The notes under the pieces: generated by a model
What the model was told of the DNA's origin: nothing
Seen by the model: only the letters and a program-made list of their open reading frames with translations
Databases searched by the model: none
Translations under genes and position numbers: made by a program
Source of the DNA: Pelagimonas varians
GTDB lineage: Bacteria > Pseudomonadota > Alphaproteobacteria > Rhodobacterales > Rhodobacteraceae
Direction: 5' to 3'
Length of the DNA stretch: 53,294 nt
Assembly (NCBI RefSeq): GCF_003208435.1
Contig: NZ_QKMF01000023.1
Span: 1 to 53,294 of the forward strand
Shown: positions 16,057-24,223 of the stretch, piece by piece
Layout of the letters: every line of letters begins with the position of its first letter
How positions within the stretch are numbered: position 1 is the stretch's first letter

Positions 16057-17043
16057 ATGACTTTCACAAGATTTGCAGGTTTTGGCGCGATGACCGCCGT
16101 TGCCCTGACGATGTCTGCCCTTGCCGCCGAAGCCAAAGACTGGCGCGGTTGGAACATCCACGTAGAAGACTACCCGGTTTCTCACGGTATGGAAGCCTTC
16201 ATGGCCGAAGTTACCGAAAAGACTGACGGCGCGATCAAGGGTAAAACCTTCCACGCCGGTGTTCTGGGCTCCCAGCCTGATGCAATCGAGCAGGTGCGCC
16301 TTGGCATCATCGATTTCGGTGTATTCAGCCTTGGGCCAATGGGTCAGGCCGTGCCTGAAACCAACGTTGTATCGCTGCCATTCATCTTCAAAAGCGTCCC
16401 GCAGATGTATGAGCTGATGGACGGCGAAGCGGGCGCAGCGGTTTCCGCAGGTCTCGAAGCCAAAGGCATCGTTGCACTGGGTTATTACGACGCTGGCGCA
16501 CGTTCGTTCTATAACGGCACCAAGCCAATCAACACTCCTGATGATGTGACCGGCATGAAAGTGCGCGTCATGAACAACGACCTGTTCGTTGGCATGATCG
16601 AAGCCATGGGCGGCAACGCCACACCGATGGCCTTTGCCGAAGTGTATCAGTCGCTGAAAACCGGTGTTGTTGATGGCGCGGAAAACAACCCGCCCAGCTA
16701 CGAATCGACCAGCCACTTTGAAGTTGCGAAGTACTATTCCCTGTCCGAGCACCTGATCATTCCAGAGTGCCTGTGCATGAGCAAAAAGACTTTTGACGCT
16801 CTGACGCCAGAGCAGCAGGAAATCGTGCGCGCCGCTGGTAAAGCATCGACTGATCTTCAGCGTGGCTTGTGGCAGGAACGCGAAGCTGCTTCGATGAAAA
16901 TCGTTCAGGATGGCGGTGTTGAGGTCAACACAATCGAAGACAAATCTGCCTTCCAGGCGGCGATGGCTCCGGTTTACGAACAGTATCTGGCAGCTAACCC
17001 TGACATGACTGATCTGGTGAACTTGTTCCGCAACGCGGAATAA
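16057..17043 (+). CDS. dctP: TRAP transporter solute-binding protein (DctP family)
   Basis: DctP proteins bind organic acids in the periplasm for a Na+-driven TRAP transporter. The 328-aa protein has a signal peptide with a hydrophobic core (AVALTMSALA) and a cut near AAEA-KDW. GMKVRVMNNDLFVGMIEAMG carries the Arg that normally pairs with the ligand carboxylate, and FAEVYQSLKTGVVDGAENN is the family signature. The gene leads dctP-dctQ-dctM, and a hairpin after it should favour higher binding-protein levels. Because the genes sit beside an alginate-type operon, the ligand may be a uronate or ketouronate; that is inference from position only. Confidence 0.9.
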   Translation: MTFTRFAGFGAMTAVALTMSALAAEAKDWRGWNIHVEDYPVSHGMEAFMAEVTEKTDGAIKGKTFHAGVLGSQPDAIEQVRLGIIDFGVFSLGPMGQAVPETNVVSLPFIFKSVPQMYELMDGEAGAAVSAGLEAKGIVALGYYDAGARSFYNGTKPINTPDDVTGMKVRVMNNDLFVGMIEAMGGNATPMAFAEVYQSLKTGVVDGAENNPPSYESTSHFEVAKYYSLSEHLIIPECLCMSKKTFDALTPEQQEIVRAAGKASTDLQRGLWQEREAASMKIVQDGGVEVNTIEDKSAFQAAMAPVYEQYLAANPDMTDLVNLFRNAE

Positions 17044-17057
17044 TCATTCGCAAAACA

Positions 17058-17089
17058 AGGCGCTCCGCGGTTGCGCGGAGCGCCTTTTT
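17058..17089 (+). terminator. Strong hairpin plus T-run between dctP and dctQ
   Basis: A perfect 12-bp GC-rich stem (17058-17069 with 17074-17085), a 4-nt loop and TTTTT form a textbook terminator. It lies inside an operon, so it likely acts as an attenuator or as a stabiliser of the dctP message. Confidence 0.8.
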
Positions 17090-17109
17090 CGACATTGGGG
17101 GGATGGTCG

Positions 17110-17640
17110 GTGGATCAAGAGACAGCTTTTGTGCAGCAAGCCAGGTTATGGCTCGACAGACTGAGCGGGCTTTGCATTTTGATTGCGTCCTGCGCTTTGG
17201 TTGTGCTTGTTGCAACCTTTGGTTGGTTGGTCTTTGGCCGCTATGTACTGAACGTAACCCCCACTTGGGTTGAGCAACTGGCACTATTGCTGGTGTGCTA
17301 TATTGCCTACCTTGGCGCGGCGGCCGGTGTTCATGAAAACACCCATCTTGGCGTGACACTGTTCCGCGATGCCCTGCCTGAAACTCTCCGCAAGGTGGTT
17401 CTGATTGGCACGGATATCTTGTTGGCTTTCTTTGGCTTTCTGATGGCAATCGCCAGCCTTGAACTGTTTCAGTTCGGTTGGGACACGATGTTGCCGATGC
17501 TCAACATCCCAGAAAGTTTCCGCACTTTGTCGGCCCTGCTGTGCGGCGGTCTGGTGTTCATATTTTCCGGTATGCGTGCTCTGTTTCGCATCCATTGCCT
17601 GTCTACAGGCAAACCCTTTGAAATTGACGAGGTGACCTAA
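17110..17640 (+). CDS. dctQ: TRAP transporter small permease (DctQ family)
   Basis: This is the four-helix small membrane subunit that pairs with DctM. I start it at the GTG at 17110 (VDQETAFVQQARLWLDRL), which has GGGGGG about 9 nt upstream. An earlier TTG at 17071 lies inside the terminator stem and is unlikely. The 176-aa protein has helices near 18-40, 55-75, 95-118 and 135-155. The FVQQ-RLWLDRLSG start and YLGAAAGVHENTHLGV block fit DctQ. It lies 2 bp before dctM. Confidence 0.86.
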   Translation: MDQETAFVQQARLWLDRLSGLCILIASCALVVLVATFGWLVFGRYVLNVTPTWVEQLALLLVCYIAYLGAAAGVHENTHLGVTLFRDALPETLRKVVLIGTDILLAFFGFLMAIASLELFQFGWDTMLPMLNIPESFRTLSALLCGGLVFIFSGMRALFRIHCLSTGKPFEIDEVT

Positions 17641-17642
17641 GC

Positions 17643-18923
17643 ATGGGCTTGGCTATTCTTCTTGGCATGTTTTTCGGTTGCGTCGTTCTGGGTGTCCCAG
17701 TGGCTTTCGCAATGGGAATCGCGGCTCTGACCGCCTTCTGGTACGAAGGTTTCCCCTTGCTGATCACTTTTCAGCGTTCAGTATCAGGCATTTCGGTGTT
17801 CTCCCTGCTTGCGATTCCGTTCTTCGTCTTTGCTGGCGAACTAATGCTGCATGGTGGCATCGCGATCCGCTTGGTACGCTTTGCTTCGGCCCTTGTGGGC
17901 CATGTTCGCGGCGGCCTTGCGTCGGTCAATATCTTTTCATCCATGCTGTTTGGCGGCATTTCCGGCTCTGCGGTTGCCGATATTTCGGCGCTGGGCTCGA
18001 TCTTGATCCCTGTGATGAAAGAGCGTGGCTATCGCGCAGACTATGCAGTCAACGTGACGGTGACGTCATCAATCGCGGGTATCGTGATCCCGCCCAGCCA
18101 CAACATGATCATTTTTGCTGTCGCTGCGGGGGGCGGAATATCGATCTCCAAGTTGTTCTTGGCCGGTGTTGTTCCGGGTATGTTGATGTGTATCTGCCTT
18201 GCTGTGGCGGCTTACTTCATTGCGATCAAACACAATTACCCATCTGAGCCGTTCCCGGGTTGGAAAGCTGTTTGGGTGGCGTCTGTGGCCGCGATCCCGG
18301 GTTTGATCACGGCGGTGATTATTGTGGGTGGCGTTTTGTCCGGGGTCTTCACGGTGACAGAATCCGGCGCTTTTGGAGCGATCTATGCGCTGCTTCTGAC
18401 CGCATTCGTCTATCGCAGCCTTGATTGGGAAAGCTTCAAGATCTCGGTGGTCTCTGCGGTGAAAACCACGGCGATGGTGATGGTTCTGATCGGCTTTGCC
18501 AGCTCATTTGCCTATTTGTTGGCGCTCTATCAGGTGCCGGATAAGCTGAGCAGTTTCATGCTGGGCATTTCCGAAGAAAAGATCGTTGTTTTGTTGATGA
18601 TCAACCTGATGCTTCTGGTGCTGGGTATGATCATGGATATGGCGGCACTGATCCTGATCTGTACGCCAATCTTTTTGCCGATCGCCAAAGACCTTGGCAT
18701 GGATCCAATCCAATTCGGTATCATGATGCTGGTAAACCTTGGATTGGGCCTGTGTACGCCGCCTGTCGGCACCTGCCTCTTTGTTGGTTGCGCCGTGGGT
18801 AAGATCAAAATTGAAGAGACCCTGAAATCTATCTGGCCGTTCTATCTGGCCATATTGGCGGCACTGATCTTGATCACCTATGTGCCGGCAGTATCTTTGT
18901 TCCTCCCCTCGCTTTTTGAATAA
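17643..18923 (+). CDS. dctM: TRAP transporter large permease (DctM family)
   Basis: DctM is the main Na+/substrate translocation channel, with about twelve membrane helices. The 426-aa protein has the family blocks FVFAGELMLHGGIA, MLFGGISGSAVADISALG, IPPSHNMIIFAVA and the late NLGLGLCTPPVGTCLFVGC. Length is standard. It is preceded by a GAGGTGA ribosome site inside the end of dctQ. Confidence 0.93.
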   Translation: MGLAILLGMFFGCVVLGVPVAFAMGIAALTAFWYEGFPLLITFQRSVSGISVFSLLAIPFFVFAGELMLHGGIAIRLVRFASALVGHVRGGLASVNIFSSMLFGGISGSAVADISALGSILIPVMKERGYRADYAVNVTVTSSIAGIVIPPSHNMIIFAVAAGGGISISKLFLAGVVPGMLMCICLAVAAYFIAIKHNYPSEPFPGWKAVWVASVAAIPGLITAVIIVGGVLSGVFTVTESGAFGAIYALLLTAFVYRSLDWESFKISVVSAVKTTAMVMVLIGFASSFAYLLALYQVPDKLSSFMLGISEEKIVVLLMINLMLLVLGMIMDMAALILICTPIFLPIAKDLGMDPIQFGIMMLVNLGLGLCTPPVGTCLFVGCAVGKIKIEETLKSIWPFYLAILAALILITYVPAVSLFLPSLFE

Positions 18924-18931
18924 AGCGAGCG

Positions 18932-18957
18932 CGGGTGCGGTACAGGCCGCATCCGTG
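18932..18957 (+). terminator. Hairpin after dctM
   Basis: A 9-bp stem formed by CGGGTGCGG and CCGCATCCG (one G-U pair) lies about 10 nt past the dctM stop. It has no T-run, so it may only slow transcription or protect the 3' end. Confidence 0.4.
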
Positions 18958-18971
18958 AAGGAGGAGCGTAA

Positions 18972-19037
18972 ATGCATCGCTACCGGCCCGCGTGGGCCTG
19001 TAGCAGCACTTTAGGAGCGATTGGACGACGTCGTTAA
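18972..19037 (+). CDS. Possible 21-aa small protein or leader
   Basis: The ATG at 18972 follows AAGGAGGAGCGTAA, a very strong ribosome site 5-11 nt away, and opens a frame of 21 codons (MHRYRPAWACSSTLGAIGRRR). It lies between dctM and the GntR gene. A small hairpin (GGCCC/GGGCC) falls within its start region. I know no family for it. It could be a real microprotein, a leader peptide or a chance frame behind a stray ribosome site. Confidence 0.25.
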   Translation: MHRYRPAWACSSTLGAIGRRR

Positions 19038-19130
19038 ATCTGGCAGACACTTCCGAAAACCTGGTCCATGTCAGTTTAACGGTTGCAGCGCTTTTTTCAC
19101 AAACGTGACGTTGCAGATGAAACAATCGAA

Positions 19131-19259
19131 ATGACAGTCGTTGAGGACTTTAATATGAATACGGTCCAAACCAGTGCACCAACTTTAGGGGTGATTCAGG
19201 TTTCCGACCCAGAAGCGAAAGAAAAGCGTTACTCATGGAGACAGCAAAACGGCATATAA
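19131..19259 (+). CDS. Possible 42-aa frame overlapping the GntR start
   Basis: An ATG-started 42-codon frame (MTVVEDFNMNTVQTSAPTLG, then a C-terminus ending SWRQQNGI) ends 25 bp inside the following GntR gene in another frame. Such an overlap can couple or dampen translation of the regulator. It has only a weak ribosome site and no family I recognise. It may be a real upstream frame or chance. Confidence 0.22.
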   Translation: MTVVEDFNMNTVQTSAPTLGVIQVSDPEAKEKRYSWRQQNGI

Positions 19260-19987
19260 GGGCCTCTTCGGCCAAGCAGGGTGTTTCGGAGAAAACCGGC
19301 CGCGACAGAACGCTATCTGATCGTGTTTACGAGAGCATTCTTGGAATGATCGTAAGCGGTGAAATCCCTGTGGGGGCAAAGCTGCCAACCGAGCATGCCT
19401 TGAGTGACCAGCTCGAAGTCTCTCGTCCTGTTTTGCGCCAAGCGCTCAAGCAATTGCGTGAGGATGGGGTAATTGTATCCCGGCAGGGTTCGGGTTCGTT
19501 TGTGCAGCAACGTCCAGAAGGGGCGGTTCTGGATTTTGCACCCGTCGGTTCTATTGCTGACATCCAACGAACATTCGAATTTCGCACCGCGATTGAAAGC
19601 GAAGCGGCCTATCTGGCTGCATTGCGCAGATCTGACGAGGATATGCACCGACTGAGCGTCGCTTTGGCTGAATTGGACCGCTGTGTTCATGATGGATCTT
19701 TGGGCGTGGATGAGGACGAAGAATTTCACCGTGCGGTTTGTGCCGCTTCTGATAATCAGTACTTTGTCGCTGCACGCACCTCAATGAAGCGCAATATCCT
19801 GACCGGAATGAACCTGACGCGGAATCTGTCGCTGACCAAGCCGCAGGACCGTTTGGAAATGGTTCAAAAAGAACACCACGCAATTTTTAACGCCATTGAG
19901 CAGCGTAACGCGGGCGCGTCCCGTGCGGCCATGCGGGCGCATGTTGATAATGCGCGCAGGCGGGTGTTTGAAGGTCCATTGATCTAA
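19235..19987 (+). CDS. GntR-family regulator, FadR/FCD subgroup
   Basis: The 250-aa protein has a GntR winged helix (about 25-95: LSDRVYESILGMIVSGEIPVG, then LEVSRPVLRQALKQLREDGV and RQGSGSFV). An all-helical FCD effector domain follows, with metal-ligand-type residues in DEEFHRAVCAASDNQYF and KEHHAIFNAIEQRNA. Regulators of this group often sense hexuronates, ketouronates or other small acids. It lies just after the TRAP genes on the same strand and is the natural candidate to control them or the alginate-type operon. Confidence 0.88.
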   Translation: METAKRHIRASSAKQGVSEKTGRDRTLSDRVYESILGMIVSGEIPVGAKLPTEHALSDQLEVSRPVLRQALKQLREDGVIVSRQGSGSFVQQRPEGAVLDFAPVGSIADIQRTFEFRTAIESEAAYLAALRRSDEDMHRLSVALAELDRCVHDGSLGVDEDEEFHRAVCAASDNQYFVAARTSMKRNILTGMNLTRNLSLTKPQDRLEMVQKEHHAIFNAIEQRNAGASRAAMRAHVDNARRRVFEGPLI

Positions 19988-20420
19988 CACGTGTCTTGCA
20001 AAAAGTGCGGCGACACCGAATGCAGATGAACGGCAGGCGATGCCACCCTCTGCTTCGGTAAGAAAACTTGTCCAAATTTGTAATTCACGCTCGAATTGAT
20101 GCTCTGGTCCAATCGTTGCGGAACGGGAAGCATAACTCGTTAAGCGGTGTTTTGCGCAGTCTAGCCAGCGATATGCGCCAAAAAACTGCCAAAAGATGCA
20201 AATGAAACGATTCGCGATCGGCAGCGAATTCCATAGTAAAACAAAATCAGATGTCAGTTTCGCACAAAAAGTCGTTTTCTCTCTTTAGTGCAAGTTATTG
20301 AAATTAATTAACTATCCAAATTTTTGAAACCAATTTTGAGACGGTTGTCATAATTTGTATTGTCGCAATCGCACTTCTGATATATCAGTTTGATCATCGA
20401 AGGCCTTGGGAGGGGCATAG
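19988..20420. other. Promoter region of the alginate-type operon
   Basis: 433 bp with no gene. The right half (20240-20420) is clearly AT-richer than its surroundings and contains the 12-bp palindrome described separately. A promoter for the long downstream operon is expected here, but I cannot fix the -10 and -35 boxes with confidence. Confidence 0.45.
20377..20388. promoter_or_regulatory. Perfect palindrome CTGATATATCAG, candidate GntR operator
   Basis: A 12-bp perfect inverted repeat lies 32 bp before the second GntR gene. FCD-type GntR repressors bind short palindromes with AT-rich centres, so this is a reasonable autoregulatory operator for the gntR-ABC-lyase operon. Evidence is symmetry and position only. 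Confidence 0.45.
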
Positions 20421-21266
20421 ATGATCCATGCAGCAAATGTTGAAGACCCTGTCGGTGACATGCGGAGTATCGCAGAGCTTCTGCAAGGTCACTCTTTGAG
20501 CGGCGAGGGGACACTCACAAATCAGGTTTATGAAATCCTGAGAGATCTGGTCGTTTCGCTGAAAGCACTGCCGCATCAACTCTTGTCTGAATTGGAAATT
20601 GCAGAAGAATTGAAGGCCAGTAAAACCCCCGTTCGCGAAGCACTGATCCGGTTGGAGAATGCCAACCTTGTCAACATAGTGCCCAAAAGCGGCACCTATG
20701 TCGCTCCGGTGGACTTGGGCCGCTATAAAGAAGCTTGTTTTATCCGTCTGTCTCTAGAGGCAGGAGCCATCCGTTTGGCAGCTCAAAACACCAACCGTTC
20801 GAAGTATTCCGGACAGTTGTCAGCGTTGATTTCCGCGCAAGAGCGGGCTGTCAAAGACGGCAACTATCCCGAGTATTTCCGGAACGATGTTGCGCTGCAC
20901 AAGGTGTTTGCCGACATGGCAGGCATTCCCGGAGTTTGGGAAGCAATAGAGCGAACCCAAGTTGATGTTTTTCGCGTGCGGCACCTGTTGCAGACGCAAA
21001 ATCTGGGCCGGTCTGAGCAGGCCATCCAAGAACACAAAGAGATCGTTGCCGCCGTGCTGCACGGCGACCCGGATTTGGCAGAGGCAGCTTTGGTTGCGCA
21101 TATCGGGCCGCTTGAAGGCAAGCTGCAAACCCTGCGTGAACGGCCAGGGCTTCTGGAATTTATCGAACATCTAAACGAGGCAGGAAATGCGCCGTCGCGC
21201 TCCCGCCGATCTAAGGCCGCCTCAAAAGGGCGCGGTGGGAAAGTGGAGGAAACATGTCGGGTGTAA
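20421..21266 (+). CDS. GntR-family regulator, FCD subgroup, first gene of the alginate-type operon
   Basis: The 281-aa protein has a GntR winged helix (about 33-100: LTNQVYEILRDLVVS, LEIAEELKASKTPVREALIRL, PKSGTYVAPVD) and an FCD effector domain (RNDVALHKVFADMAGI, IQEHKEIVAAVLHGD). A basic C-terminal tail (SRSRRSKAASKGRGGK) is unusual. Its last 13 bp overlap the ATPase gene, so it is translated with the importer. By location it is probably the pathway-specific repressor, and its ligand is likely an alginate breakdown product such as DEH or KDG; that is inference. Confidence 0.87.
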   Translation: MIHAANVEDPVGDMRSIAELLQGHSLSGEGTLTNQVYEILRDLVVSLKALPHQLLSELEIAEELKASKTPVREALIRLENANLVNIVPKSGTYVAPVDLGRYKEACFIRLSLEAGAIRLAAQNTNRSKYSGQLSALISAQERAVKDGNYPEYFRNDVALHKVFADMAGIPGVWEAIERTQVDVFRVRHLLQTQNLGRSEQAIQEHKEIVAAVLHGDPDLAEAALVAHIGPLEGKLQTLRERPGLLEFIEHLNEAGNAPSRSRRSKAASKGRGGKVEETCRV

Positions 21267-22354
21267 CCCTAGAAAAGATCGTCAAACGCTACGGTGCGGC
21301 GCAGGTCGTGCACGGTATTGATTTGCAGATTGAACCTCAGGAATTTGTTGTTTTGGTTGGCCCGTCGGGCTGCGGGAAGTCAACAACCCTGCGGATGATC
21401 GCAGGCCTTGAGGAAATCTCGGATGGTCAGCTTTCCATTGCGGATCGCAATGTGAACAACGTCGCACCGAAAGACCGCGACGTAGCGATGGTATTCCAGA
21501 ACTACGCACTCTACCCACACCTGAATGTGGCCGAAAACATTGCATTCGGCCTGCGCATTCGCAAAGTCAAAAAGCCGGAGATTGCCAAGTCGGTTTCTGA
21601 AGTTGCGGATATTCTTGGTTTGACTGAATATCTTGATCGCCGCCCTGCGGATCTGTCTGGCGGTCAACGCCAGCGGGTTGCAATGGGCCGCGCCATCGTG
21701 CGCCATCCCGAAGTGTTCTTGTTTGACGAACCTCTGTCAAACCTCGACGCCAAATTGCGCACGCAGATGCGGGCCGAAATCAAACGCCTTCACAAGCGCC
21801 TTGGCGTGACAAGCATCTACGTGACCCATGATCAGGTCGAAGCGATGACTCTTGCAGACCGAATTGTTGTTATGCGCGATGGCCGAATTGAACAAATCGG
21901 CAAGCCAATGGATTTGTTCAATAATCCAGTTAACACCTTTGTTGCAGGATTCATCGGATCACCGCCGATGAATCAATTCGAGGCGACCGTAGAAAGCTCT
22001 GACGCCGGACCAATTGCGGTGCTTGCCGATCTGCGCGTTGCATTACCGAAATTGCCCCAGTTGCAGACACAGGTTGGACGCAAAGTCACTGTTGGCATCC
22101 GTCCGGAGCACGCGTTGATTACGCCGCAAGATGGCGCAAATACCATTCCTGTTGATCTGGATCTGGTGGAGACCTTGGGGTCCGAGGCGCTGCTGCACAC
22201 GCATGTTTCGGGCAACCCCTTTGTTATCAAGACGGAAACCCACGGCGATGTGGATCACCTGTACGGCGTGAAGGACGTTTATGTCTCGCCGGAGCGGATC
22301 AAAGTTTTTGACGGTGAAACGGGGGATGTCTTTGTGCATCCCACTCAAGGATGA
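21254..22354 (+). CDS. ABC transporter ATPase, MalK/UgpC/AlgS type
   Basis: This is the ATPase that powers oligosaccharide import. The 366-aa protein has Walker A GPSGCGKSTTL (about 37-47), the Q-loop in FQNYALYPHLNVAENIAF, the signature LSGGQRQRVAMGRAI, Walker B VFLFDEPLSNLDAKLR and the switch His in YVTHDQVEAMTLADR. The C-terminal third is a MalK-type TOBE/OB domain (VGIRPEHALI). It lies in order with two LplB/YtcP-type permeases and an AlgQ-type binding protein, matching AlgS of the Sphingomonas alginate importer (about 363 aa). Other sugars are possible for MalK-like ATPases taken alone. Confidence 0.92.
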   Translation: MSGVTLEKIVKRYGAAQVVHGIDLQIEPQEFVVLVGPSGCGKSTTLRMIAGLEEISDGQLSIADRNVNNVAPKDRDVAMVFQNYALYPHLNVAENIAFGLRIRKVKKPEIAKSVSEVADILGLTEYLDRRPADLSGGQRQRVAMGRAIVRHPEVFLFDEPLSNLDAKLRTQMRAEIKRLHKRLGVTSIYVTHDQVEAMTLADRIVVMRDGRIEQIGKPMDLFNNPVNTFVAGFIGSPPMNQFEATVESSDAGPIAVLADLRVALPKLPQLQTQVGRKVTVGIRPEHALITPQDGANTIPVDLDLVETLGSEALLHTHVSGNPFVIKTETHGDVDHLYGVKDVYVSPERIKVFDGETGDVFVHPTQG

Positions 22355-22366
22355 TCGGGGGGCGAG

Positions 22367-23284
22367 ATGGAAAAGAAATTTAGCTGGCTTCTACAACACC
22401 TACGCCGCGAATGGCAGATTTACGTTCTGCTGGCCCCGACGATTATCTGGTTCATTCTGTTCCTTTACAAACCGATGTACGGGCTACAGATCGCGTTCAA
22501 AGACTATAGTATTTTCCGTGGTATCGCCGGAAGCCCGTGGGTTGGTCTTGAGCATTTTGAAACTTTGTTTGGCAGTGACACGTTTTTACGGGCGCTAAAA
22601 AACACAGTGATTATCAGCGCGTTGTCGATGTGTTTTGGCTTTCCCATGCCAATCATTTTGGCGCTGATGTTCAATGAAATCCTCAACCAGACCTACAAGA
22701 AAACCGCGCAGACATTGGTGTATCTACCGCACTTCATCTCGACGGTGATTATCGCCGGGGTTGTGGTGACGGCCTTCTCGCCCTCGGCTGGTATTGTGAA
22801 TACCATTATAGGCTGGTTCGGCGTTGAACCGATATACTTCCTCACAAAGCCGGAATGGTTCAGGCCCATCTTCATCGGCTCTGGTATTTGGCAAGAGGCA
22901 GGCTTTAGCTCCATCGTGTTCCTTGCGGCCATCGCAGGTGTGAACCCGTCGCTGTACGAAAGCGCGGTGGTGGACGGGGCCAGTCGTTGGCAAATGATGT
23001 GGAAGATCACTTTGCCGTCGATCATGCCGACAATCATCATCATGTTGATCATCCGTATCGGCAACATTCTGGAAATCGGTTTTGAGCTTGTCATCTTGCT
23101 CTATCAGCCAGCGACGTACCAAACCGCCGACGTGATCAATACCTTCATCTACCGCCAGGGTCTGCAAGGTGGGCAATACGATGTCGCTGCTGCTGCAGGT
23201 CTGTTCAACGCCGTGGTCGCCTTTGTTCTGGTGATGACTGCCAACACAATTTCGCGCCGCGTATCGCGCACATCGCTGTGGTGA
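22367..23284 (+). CDS. ABC transporter permease, LplB/AlgM1 type
   Basis: The 305-aa inner-membrane protein has six hydrophobic segments. Its start (REWQIYVLLAPTIIWFILFLY, followed by KPMYGLQIAFKDYSIFRGI) is characteristic of LplB/YteP/AlgM1 permeases for oligouronides and related sugars. The ATPase-docking EAA loop is ESAVVDGASRWQMMWKITLP. It follows the ATPase by 12 bp and has its own GGGGGGCGAG ribosome site. Confidence 0.92.
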   Translation: MEKKFSWLLQHLRREWQIYVLLAPTIIWFILFLYKPMYGLQIAFKDYSIFRGIAGSPWVGLEHFETLFGSDTFLRALKNTVIISALSMCFGFPMPIILALMFNEILNQTYKKTAQTLVYLPHFISTVIIAGVVVTAFSPSAGIVNTIIGWFGVEPIYFLTKPEWFRPIFIGSGIWQEAGFSSIVFLAAIAGVNPSLYESAVVDGASRWQMMWKITLPSIMPTIIIMLIIRIGNILEIGFELVILLYQPATYQTADVINTFIYRQGLQGGQYDVAAAAGLFNAVVAFVLVMTANTISRRVSRTSLW

Positions 23285-23294
23285 GGGCTGAGCT

Positions 23295-24176
23295 ATGACA
23301 AACATGAACCTCTATTCACGTGGCGACAAATTGTTCGTTGTCGCAAATATGGTGCTGATCGGGATCTTTGCCCTCTCAACCCTGTATCCTTTCATCTATA
23401 TCGCAGCTGTGTCCTTCAGTTCCGGCTTTGCCGCAACCGCAGGCAAGGTGGTGCTAACACCCATCGATATGACCCTAGCGGCCTATGAGCGTGTTCTGTC
23501 AGAACCCGCGTTCTGGCGGTCCTACCTGAACACGTTCATCTATACGATCGGCGGCACGATCACGAGTTTGATTATCATCATTCCCGGTGCCTATGCTCTA
23601 TCTCGTCCGCAATTGATCGGGCGTCGGTTTTGGAACCTCGTCGTTGCATTCACCATGTGGTTCAACGCCGGCATGATCCCGTTCTTCTTGAACATGCGCG
23701 ATCTGGGTTTGATGGACAGCTACTTTGGCCTGATTATCGGTTTTGCCTGTAACGCCTTTAACATCATCTTGCTGCGAAACTTTTTCGAAAGCATTCCGGC
23801 GTCCTTCGAAGAAGCGGCGCGTATGGATGGCGCAAATGAGTTTCAGGTGTTGTGGAAGGTCTTTGTGCCCCTTTCGAAACCGGCCATCGCAACAGTCACA
23901 TTGTTCTGCATCGTGGCGCGCTGGAACGGGTTTTTCTGGGCGATGGTGTTGCTGCAAGACGAAAGCAAAATTCCGCTGCAGGTCTATCTCCGTCAAATCA
24001 TCGCGACCCTGTCCGATGACGAAGAGTTCGCCGCGACTTTGCTGACGGCACCCTATTCGGTCGAAACAGTCACAGCAGCCATCATTGTCTGTTCGATCAT
24101 ACCAGTTCTGATCATCTATCCGTTTGTTCAGAAGTACTTCAACAAAGGCATCCTTTTGGGAGGCGTGAAAGAATGA
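23295..24176 (+). CDS. ABC transporter permease, YtcP/AlgM2 type
   Basis: The 293-aa partner permease has six helices and the EAA loop EEAARMDGANEFQVLWKVFVP. The block MWFNAGMIPFFLNMRDLGLMDSY is split as in YtcP/AlgM2 proteins (N-AGMIP-F). The C-terminus YFNKGILLGGVKE is the usual ending of this family. It lies 10 bp after the first permease and 47 bp before the binding-protein gene. Confidence 0.92.
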   Translation: MTNMNLYSRGDKLFVVANMVLIGIFALSTLYPFIYIAAVSFSSGFAATAGKVVLTPIDMTLAAYERVLSEPAFWRSYLNTFIYTIGGTITSLIIIIPGAYALSRPQLIGRRFWNLVVAFTMWFNAGMIPFFLNMRDLGLMDSYFGLIIGFACNAFNIILLRNFFESIPASFEEAARMDGANEFQVLWKVFVPLSKPAIATVTLFCIVARWNGFFWAMVLLQDESKIPLQVYLRQIIATLSDDEEFAATLLTAPYSVETVTAAIIVCSIIPVLIIYPFVQKYFNKGILLGGVKE

Positions 24177-24223
24177 CTTTGGGAAAGAATACCAACGATA
24201 TCAAAGTTCAAGGGAGGACTACC

